Under the pieces are notes generated by a model. It did no database searches, had not been told where the DNA came from, and saw only the letters and a program-made list of their open reading frames with translations. Shown here in pieces: positions 57,821-64,000 of a stretch of 64,000 bases of DNA. A program made the translations under genes and the position numbers. Position 1 is the stretch's first letter. Each line of letters opens with the position of its first letter. Origin of the DNA: Selenomonas sputigena_A (GTDB lineage: Bacteria; Bacillota; Negativicutes; Selenomonadales; Selenomonadaceae); the NCBI RefSeq assembly GCF_051603425.1, contig NZ_CP194411.1, positions 1,364,001-1,428,000 on the forward strand, given 5' to 3'.

Positions 57821-58984
57821 ATGCGCTTTATTCATACCGCCGATTGGCATCTCGGACGGCTCTTCTTCGGCCGCCATCTGACGGATGATCAGGCGCACGT
57901 CCTTGACGAGCTTGTGCGGCTCGCCAAGGACGCGTGCGCCGAAGCCGTCGTCATCGCGGGCGACATCTACGATCGCGCCGTGCCGCCCGTCGAGGCGGTT
58001 GAGCTCTTCGACGACACGCTTTCGCGCCTTTTGCTCGAAGAAAAGCTCAAGGTGATCTATATCGCGGGCAACCATGACAGCGCTGCACGTCTCGGTTTTG
58101 GCAGCCGCCTCCTTGCAGGGGGCGGCGTTTTTGTCGCGGGGCAGCTGCAGGCCGATGCGCCTCCCATCATCCTCGATGATGCGCACGGCAAGGTCGCCTT
58201 TTCGCTCCTGCCCTATATGGAGCCGGCGACGGTGCGCTTCGCTTACGGCGAGGCGGCGCAGGAGCTCATGGGCTTCGACGAGGCGACCTCGTTCACTGTG
58301 GCGCGTGCGGCGGCGCTCGTGCCCGAGCGCTGCCGCAGCGTCGCCGTCGCCCACGCCTTTATCGCGGGCGGCGCATCGTCGGATTCAGAACGTCCTCTTT
58401 CCGTCGGCGGTTCGGACAGCGTGAGTCCTGCGTGCTTCGCGCCCTTTTCCTACACGGCGCTCGGGCATCTGCACGCGCCGCAGAGGGCGGGTGCGGAAAA
58501 CATCCGCTATTCCGGTTCGCTCATGAAGTATTCGTTCAGTGAGGCGGGCCAGAGGAAGGGCGTGACCATCGTCGATCTCGCCGCCGACGGCACGGTAAGC
58601 GTCGAGGAAGTTCCCCTCGCCGCGCCGCATGACCTCGCCGTCGTGCGCGGCACGCTTGAGGAGATCCTCGGGGACCGCGAACGTTTTCCCAAGAGCGAGG
58701 ACTACATCGCCGTTGAGCTTATGGACGAGGGGCCCGTGCTCGACGCGAACGGCAAGCTCAGGGCCGTTTACCCGAACCTCCTGCAGGTCACGCGCCCCGG
58801 CCTTATGGAGCAGGCGGGCATCCTGCGCGAACAGGGCAGGGAAAAACTCGGCCGTCCCGACGATGTGCTCTTCAGCGAATTTTTTGCCGATATGACGGGC
58901 AAGAAACTGGATGAAGCGCAGGAGAAGGCGCTGCATGAAGCGCTTGCGGAACTCTTGCGCGAGGAAAGGGAGGCGAAGATATGA
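57821..58984 (+). CDS. sbcD: exonuclease SbcCD, nuclease subunit SbcD
   Basis: SbcD (Mre11-like) is the metal-dependent nuclease of the SbcCD complex, which opens hairpins and trims DNA ends. The 387-residue product has the phosphoesterase motifs TADWHLGR (about residues 6-13), GDIYDR, GNHDS and VAHAF, then GHLHAP. It overlaps sbcC by four bases, so both are made together. Confidence 0.96.
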   Translation: MRFIHTADWHLGRLFFGRHLTDDQAHVLDELVRLAKDACAEAVVIAGDIYDRAVPPVEAVELFDDTLSRLLLEEKLKVIYIAGNHDSAARLGFGSRLLAGGGVFVAGQLQADAPPIILDDAHGKVAFSLLPYMEPATVRFAYGEAAQELMGFDEATSFTVARAAALVPERCRSVAVAHAFIAGGASSDSERPLSVGGSDSVSPACFAPFSYTALGHLHAPQRAGAENIRYSGSLMKYSFSEAGQRKGVTIVDLAADGTVSVEEVPLAAPHDLAVVRGTLEEILGDRERFPKSEDYIAVELMDEGPVLDANGKLRAVYPNLLQVTRPGLMEQAGILREQGREKLGRPDDVLFSEFFADMTGKKLDEAQEKALHEALAELLREEREAKI

Positions 58985-61900
58985 GGCCGCTGCGATTGAC
59001 TTTGGAAGCGTTCGGCTCGTATGGGAAGAAGACGGTCGTCGATTTCACGGAGCTTGGCGGACGCAGCTTTTTCCTCATCCACGGGCGCACGGGATCGGGC
59101 AAGACGACACTGCTCGACGCCATCTGCTTCGCCTTCTACGGCGAGGTGAGCATGGAGGGGCGCACGGGCACGATGATGCGCACGGACGAAGCGCCGCGCG
59201 AGGCGAGGACGAGCGTCGATTTCGTCTTCGCTCTGGGCGATCGGAAGTATCATATCTGCCGCACGCCGACCTATGATCGGCTGAAGCGGGACGGCTCGGG
59301 CATGACGACGGTGCAGACTTCGGCGATGCTCTGGCAGGTCGAGGCGGAGGAAGAGCGCGTGCTTGCGCAGAACGCCGTGACCGTGACGCAGAAGATGACG
59401 GAGCTTCTGGGGTTCGGCCCCGGCGAGTTCCGTCAGGTCGTTCTGCTGCCGCAGGGCGCGTTCCGCGACCTCTTGACGGCGAAGGTGAGCGATCGCGAGA
59501 AGCTTCTAGCGATGCTCTTCAAGACGGAGCGCTACCGCCGCCTGGAGGAACTGCTGAAGCTGCGCACAAAGGAAGTGGAAGCGCGCAGGAAGGAGATCAA
59601 GGCGCAGGAGGGAGCGCTGCTCGCGGCCGGCGAAGCCGAGACGCTTGAAGCGCACAAGGCTGTGAGCGAAGAGAAGGAGAAGTCGCTCACCGCTATAGAA
59701 AAGCAGGCGGAAGACGCAAGGGAAAAGCATGAGGCGGCGCAGGCGGCGGAACAGAAAGGAATCCGTGAAGCCGAACTCCTGACGCGTCTGGAAAAAGCGC
59801 GAAACGATCTTGCCGAGCACGAGAAGAAGCGCTCCGATGTTGAGCGTTTCCGTGCGCAGCTTGGCGAGGCGGAGCGTGCGGCGCAGCTGGAGGACGCGGC
59901 GAACGGTGCGGCGCGCGACCGCGAAGCGATGAAGGCGCGCGAGGCTGAGCGTGAAGCTGCGGAAAAGAGGCGCGGGCAGGCGGAGGACGCCCAGAAGCGT
60001 GCCGCGGAAACGGAGATGCGCGAGAAAGAACGCGAAGGAGAGCTTGCGGAGCGCAAGGAGAAGGCACGCAAACTCGCGGAGTACGGCGTGCTGGCCAAGG
60101 AGCTGGAAGAGACGGCAGAGCGCGCGAAGCTCCGTGAGGAAGCGGCACGGCAGGCGACGGCAGCGGCAGAAAAGGCGAAGGCGGCGCAGGAAGCTGCCTC
60201 CGCCGCGCTTCGCGCACTTGACACGCGTGAGAAGGAGCTTGCCGGACAGGCGGCAAAAGTCGAAGGCCTTACCTTGGCATTGGCGCAGAAGGAAAAGGAG
60301 CGCGCCGCGTTCGAACGTCATGCCGTCTTGAAAACGCATGCAGCACAGGCGGAAAAAACGGCCGAGAGCGCACGCAAAAAGGCGGCGCAGGCGCTTCAGG
60401 CGCTGGAGGCGAAGCGAAAGAGCCAACGCGCCTTGGAGCTCGTCTACATGGAGGGGCAGGCGGCGCTCCTGGCGCGTGGCCTTGTCGATGGGAAAGCCTG
60501 CCCTGTATGCGGCTCGACGGCGCATCCGCAGCCGGCTCTGAGCGAGGCCGTCGTGCCGGAAAAGGCGGAGGTGGAGCACGCGCGGCAAGAGGCGGAAAAA
60601 GCGGAAAAGGCGCGCGAGGAGGCGGAAAAGGCGATGGCGGCGGCACAAGCCGATCTCGCTGCGGTCAAGGGCGAGCTTGCGGCGGCGGAAAAGGAGCTGC
60701 TGCAGGCAGGCGGGGACGCAGGGCGTCTCGCGGCCGAGATCGCCTCTCTGCAGGCGGAGGTCAAGGCGGCGCAGGCGGCTGTGCAGGCACAGCAGGAAGC
60801 CGCCGCTGAACGCGAAGCGCTTGACGCGAAGCTCATGCAGACCGAAGCCGCGGAAAAAGAGGCGGCGAAGAGCGCGGAGGCGGCCAAGGGCGAGGCGGCG
60901 CAGGCCGCGGGCGCACTGCAGGAAAAGCGTGCGGCGCTGCCTGAGGAGTACCGTGAGCCGAAGGCGCTTGAGGCGGCGCTGGCGGCGGTGAAGCGCGATG
61001 TCGCTGCGCGGGAGAACGCGCTTGAGGCGGCGCGCGAGGGATTGGCGCGGGCGGAAAAGACGCTCGCCGCTGCCCGCGCCGCCGCCGAGGCAGCGCAAGA
61101 CGCGGCGATGCGTGCGCAGAAAGAAGCGCGAAAGAGCGGGGCGGCTTTTGCCGAGAGGCTTGCGCGTGCGGGATTCGCTGACGAAGCGGCCTTTCGCGCC
61201 GTGCTCACGGGACCTTTTGCCACTTCGGAAGGGCGCGACAAAGTGGCAAAGCGCATCCGTGCTTACGAAAATGATGAAGCGTCATTCGTGCAGGCAGAAA
61301 AAAAAGCCGCCCTTGAGGCGGCAGGCATTGCGAAACCCGACCTCGCCAAGCTGAAAGCGGCGAAAGATGAGGCGGCGCTTTCGTGGAGCACGCGTACGCG
61401 CGAGGCTGCCGCCTTGGCGCAGGAGATCAAGGCGCGCAGGGCGCGGGAAGAAGACCTGCAGAAGCTTGCTGACGAAGCGGCAGAGCTTGAGCGCGTCTAC
61501 AGCACGGCAGGGAGGCTGGCGGAGGTCGCTGCAGGCCAGAATCCCCATCGCATGCACTTCCAGACGTATGTTCTGCGCTCGATCCTCGGCGACGTGACGG
61601 ATGCGGCGAATCAGCGCCTTTTGCGCATGACGCACGGGCAGTACCGCCTGGAACGAAGGGAAGGCGTCATCGATAGGCGAGGGCCCGCGGGACTCGAGCT
61701 GGAAGTCTTTGACGAGAACACGGGCTACGCACGCCCCATGGCGACGCTTTCCGGCGGCGAATCCTTCCTCGCCGCTCTCGCCCTCGCGCTTGGCCTCGCT
61801 GATGTCATCACAAGCTACGCCGGCGGCATCCGCCTCGATACCATCTTCATCGACGAGGGCTTCGGCACGCTCGACTCCGAGACGCTCGACCTCGCCGTCA

Positions 61901-62040
61901 AGACACTGATGGACCTGCAAAAAGGCGGCCGCCTCGTCGGCATCATCTCCCACGTCGAGGAGCTGAAAAGCCGCATCGACGTGCGGCTTGAAGTGGAAAA
62001 AGGCGAAGCGGGAAGCACGGCGAAATTCGTCGTGGGGTAG
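58981..62040 (+). CDS. sbcC: exonuclease SbcCD, ATPase subunit SbcC
   Basis: SbcC (Rad50-like) is an SMC-type ATPase. The 1019-residue protein has Walker A GRTGSGKTT near residue 38, two very long Ala/Glu/Lys coiled-coil arms and, between them, the zinc hook CPVC (residues 507-510). At the C-terminus are the signature LSGGE and Walker B TIFIDEGFG. The coils are unusually Ala-rich, matching the high local GC. No terminator is evident before the following gene. Confidence 0.96.
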   Translation: MRPLRLTLEAFGSYGKKTVVDFTELGGRSFFLIHGRTGSGKTTLLDAICFAFYGEVSMEGRTGTMMRTDEAPREARTSVDFVFALGDRKYHICRTPTYDRLKRDGSGMTTVQTSAMLWQVEAEEERVLAQNAVTVTQKMTELLGFGPGEFRQVVLLPQGAFRDLLTAKVSDREKLLAMLFKTERYRRLEELLKLRTKEVEARRKEIKAQEGALLAAGEAETLEAHKAVSEEKEKSLTAIEKQAEDAREKHEAAQAAEQKGIREAELLTRLEKARNDLAEHEKKRSDVERFRAQLGEAERAAQLEDAANGAARDREAMKAREAEREAAEKRRGQAEDAQKRAAETEMREKEREGELAERKEKARKLAEYGVLAKELEETAERAKLREEAARQATAAAEKAKAAQEAASAALRALDTREKELAGQAAKVEGLTLALAQKEKERAAFERHAVLKTHAAQAEKTAESARKKAAQALQALEAKRKSQRALELVYMEGQAALLARGLVDGKACPVCGSTAHPQPALSEAVVPEKAEVEHARQEAEKAEKAREEAEKAMAAAQADLAAVKGELAAAEKELLQAGGDAGRLAAEIASLQAEVKAAQAAVQAQQEAAAEREALDAKLMQTEAAEKEAAKSAEAAKGEAAQAAGALQEKRAALPEEYREPKALEAALAAVKRDVAARENALEAAREGLARAEKTLAAARAAAEAAQDAAMRAQKEARKSGAAFAERLARAGFADEAAFRAVLTGPFATSEGRDKVAKRIRAYENDEASFVQAEKKAALEAAGIAKPDLAKLKAAKDEAALSWSTRTREAAALAQEIKARRAREEDLQKLADEAAELERVYSTAGRLAEVAAGQNPHRMHFQTYVLRSILGDVTDAANQRLLRMTHGQYRLERREGVIDRRGPAGLELEVFDENTGYARPMATLSGGESFLAALALALGLADVITSYAGGIRLDTIFIDEGFGTLDSETLDLAVKTLMDLQKGGRLVGIISHVEELKSRIDVRLEVEKGEAGSTAKFVVG

Positions 62041-62103
62041 GTATGGGGTGCTGCCGTTGCTATTTTGGTGTCTATGTGGAATCAATAAGAGGAGAGGGAT
62101 ACC

Positions 62104-64000
62104 ATGGATCAAGATCAGTATGTAGATAAGGTATACAATGAAGAGCGTCGATTGATTCAACAAGCGGAACGCGATAAGAGACTGGTCTTCTTTGTTGGGG
62201 CAGGAGCGTCGATTCCGTCAGGTATGCCATCATGGAAGGAAGCCATAGAGATTATCAAGGAACGGATGGATGTTGCGCCGCAAGACGATTTCCTGAAAGT
62301 TCCTCAATACTATTATGTGCAGTACGGAAAACGTGATTACACACGTTTGATGAGGGAAGTTTTTAAGCATAAAAAGACGTTGTCTCCGAATGATATACAT
62401 CATGAAATTTTCAAGTTTCAAGTCAGTACGATTGTGACAACCAATTACGACTATTTATTAGAGGAAGCCGCTAAAGCTACTTATCGCGTTGTAGATGTAA
62501 TTAGTCGTGATAGTGATTTGGTCTATGGGTTTGCAGAAAGTAAAATCATAAAAATGCATGGCGACTTTGGGCACGATAATTTTGTTCTCAAGGAAGAAGA
62601 TTATCTGAACTATGCACAGAACTTTCGCTTGTTGACAGCATATATCAAGGCGTTGATTGCGGGTAATACGCTTGTATTTATTGGATATTCTTTCAATGAT
62701 CCGGATTTGAAACAAATATTTTCATGGGTCAAGGAGATATTGGGACGCGATATGCCGCGCTCTTATATGATTGTAGCGGATCGACCGTATTCTGAGATGG
62801 AGGTCAATTATTTTAAGGCGTTTGGGATAGAATTGCTCTATGCTGCACGCAAAATCACTGATTATAAGAAGTTAAAAAATGAAGAACGAACTTTGAGAAT
62901 GTTGAAATTTTTAAGAAAGGAAGAAGATATTAGCGAACTCGACAAGGTATATCAATTTCTTATACCATTTCAAGATATGAATTACGTTCACTTGAAGTAC
63001 ATAGAAAGAGCATTTCGTTTAATCGGGGTTCATTTGAATGATAATAAGATCATGATGGATGATGCCCGTGACAAGGGGCGAGAGATTTTAGATGGCATCC
63101 GTGCCATTGCTGCTGAACAGGTTGCCTTGTTTAGAGAACGATATGAAGTGCCTGAGAAAGATATTGAGAAGTATCAATCGATTTATGAAGTACTCGTGAA
63201 AAGCAGCGCGTATTTCCTAGCTGCCTCAGCAGATCGCGAGCATGTCATGAAAATACCTGATGAGACAGAGATTCTTCGACAAAGGGCGATTTCTGCCGAT
63301 AGAATTATGCGTGCTGTCATGAGCTATAATATGGCTGAACTAAGAAGGTTCAGGCATAAAAATAAAAAACTTTTATCGGAGCGAAATCCATTGTTGTATA
63401 TGGAGCAAGCCGCGTTGTCTTATCATTTGCTTGAATATGCCGAAGCTTATGAGTACCTACAGAAAGCGGCGATGGGCTTTTATCAACAGGAGAAATTTGT
63501 CTGGTATTTTATTACTCAGATGAATCAAAAATATTTGGCTAATATGATTAGTCAAGGAGTTTCTCCAGGATGTACAAGTGAAGATGGCAAAAGGATACAA
63601 AAAGAAGCGGCAAATATCAATTTAGACAAAATCTTCTATAGCTTGCCGCAGATAGGATACGCTCAGAATGAATTTTTGAGAGAACTATATACCATGCAAT
63701 TATTTTATATAGACTTCATCTCAGCTCATGATAAATCGGAAGAAGCCGAGGAAGAAGCGCAAACCTCTTATGTCATGTATGTTAAAACACCGAGCATTTC
63801 GCAGCTGTGGCAACAGGTGGTGGATAGCTGGTCTTATGTTATAAAAAACTATGTTTTTGTTGATCGCTATCGTGAATTTTCACGCAGTCTCCAATTATAT
63901 GCGCAGACGGTGCTGACTACGATCACAACACCAGACATACCTTCAGAAAAGGGCGCGTTGCCTATTGGCGAGTGTGGGAATATTAAAGTATCGGAACTTA
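62104..64000 (+). CDS. large SIR2-domain protein, probable phage-defence effector (continues beyond the window)
   Basis: An uninterrupted frame of 632 codons starts at ATG 62104 after AGAGGAGAGGGATACC and runs off the right edge. The N-terminal SIR2-like domain (about 25-230) has GAGAS (32-36), TTNYD (112-116), the catalytic His in KMHGD (H152) and GYSFND (194-199). These are the NAD-binding residues of defence-type NADases such as ThsA and DSR proteins. The rest is helical, with TPR-like pairs (for example YMEQAALSYHLLEYAEAYEYLQKAA), perhaps a phage-sensing part. The AT-rich bases contrast with sbcC, pointing to acquisition. Confidence 0.85.
   Translation, partial: MDQDQYVDKVYNEERRLIQQAERDKRLVFFVGAGASIPSGMPSWKEAIEIIKERMDVAPQDDFLKVPQYYYVQYGKRDYTRLMREVFKHKKTLSPNDIHHEIFKFQVSTIVTTNYDYLLEEAAKATYRVVDVISRDSDLVYGFAESKIIKMHGDFGHDNFVLKEEDYLNYAQNFRLLTAYIKALIAGNTLVFIGYSFNDPDLKQIFSWVKEILGRDMPRSYMIVADRPYSEMEVNYFKAFGIELLYAARKITDYKKLKNEERTLRMLKFLRKEEDISELDKVYQFLIPFQDMNYVHLKYIERAFRLIGVHLNDNKIMMDDARDKGREILDGIRAIAAEQVALFRERYEVPEKDIEKYQSIYEVLVKSSAYFLAASADREHVMKIPDETEILRQRAISADRIMRAVMSYNMAELRRFRHKNKKLLSERNPLLYMEQAALSYHLLEYAEAYEYLQKAAMGFYQQEKFVWYFITQMNQKYLANMISQGVSPGCTSEDGKRIQKEAANINLDKIFYSLPQIGYAQNEFLRELYTMQLFYIDFISAHDKSEEAEEEAQTSYVMYVKTPSISQLWQQVVDSWSYVIKNYVFVDRYREFSRSLQLYAQTVLTTITTPDIPSEKGALPIGECGNIKVSEL

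Overview
The window looks like a chromosome segment of a Gram-negative-type (diderm) Firmicute of the class Negativicutes, most like an oral Selenomonas or a relative. Two tandem S-layer-homology porins of the OmpM type, an autotransporter-like protein and an RND efflux pump all need an outer membrane. The promoters (TTGACA/TATAAT-like) and the strong GGAGG ribosome binding sites are of the Firmicute kind. The core is moderately GC-rich. Several AT-rich or gene-debris patches (about 9.5-10.5, 40.4-47.9 and 62.1-64 kb) look acquired.

Layout. 0-9.4 kb: hemL, thiD, exported and membrane proteins of unknown role, a FIST-GGDEF diguanylate cyclase, an NTF2-like protein, an unassigned ~208-nt RNA on the minus strand, and an M48 protease with C-terminal repeats. 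9.4-10.6 kb: tRNA-Val(GAC) and tRNA-Pro(GGG) flank a 1-kb patch with an integrase C-terminal remnant and a locus shaped like a type I toxin-antitoxin system (23-residue hydrophobic peptide plus antisense RNA). 10.8-15.5 kb: a complete branched-chain amino acid ABC transporter (livJ, H, M, G, F), then a CBS-ACT protein and tRNA-Ser(CGA). 16.6-23.2 kb: an envelope cluster (small lipoprotein, serine beta-lactamase-like protein, amidase, HtrA), rlmH, a TauE-like permease, a HigB/HigA toxin-antitoxin pair and a NYN-domain protein. 23.2-34 kb: two OmpM-like porins, an Rpn nuclease, hcp with a CRP/FNR-like site, a double hemerythrin, rarA and an AAA/PD-(D/E)XK protein. 34-38 kb: a TrpXYZ-type ABC transporter and a solute-binding lipoprotein without a permease.

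38.2-49 kb is the accessory zone. It holds an autotransporter-like gene with a G9 tract near its 5' end, a small family of palindromic repeats (four copies seen), gene fragments (ComM-like, HsdM), an MntA/HepT toxin-antitoxin pair, an AT-rich piece of an integrative element (ArsR regulator, DUF318/ArsP permease, Cys-rich proteins, a truncated Tn916-type HTH protein), a divergent LysR/metallo-hydrolase pair, a methyltransferase and a DapF-fold racemase. 49-62 kb: a MarR-RND efflux operon, a membrane GGEEF cyclase, YhdT-PanF and SbcD-SbcC. A large SIR2-domain protein, probably a phage-defence effector, runs off the right end.

How the genes fit together. Themes are amino acid uptake (Liv, TrpXYZ-like, SBP3), envelope building and remodelling, defence against nitrosative or oxygen stress (Hcp, hemerythrin), c-di-GMP signalling and DNA repair (RarA, SbcCD). 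No rRNA genes, CRISPR array or complete prophage were seen.
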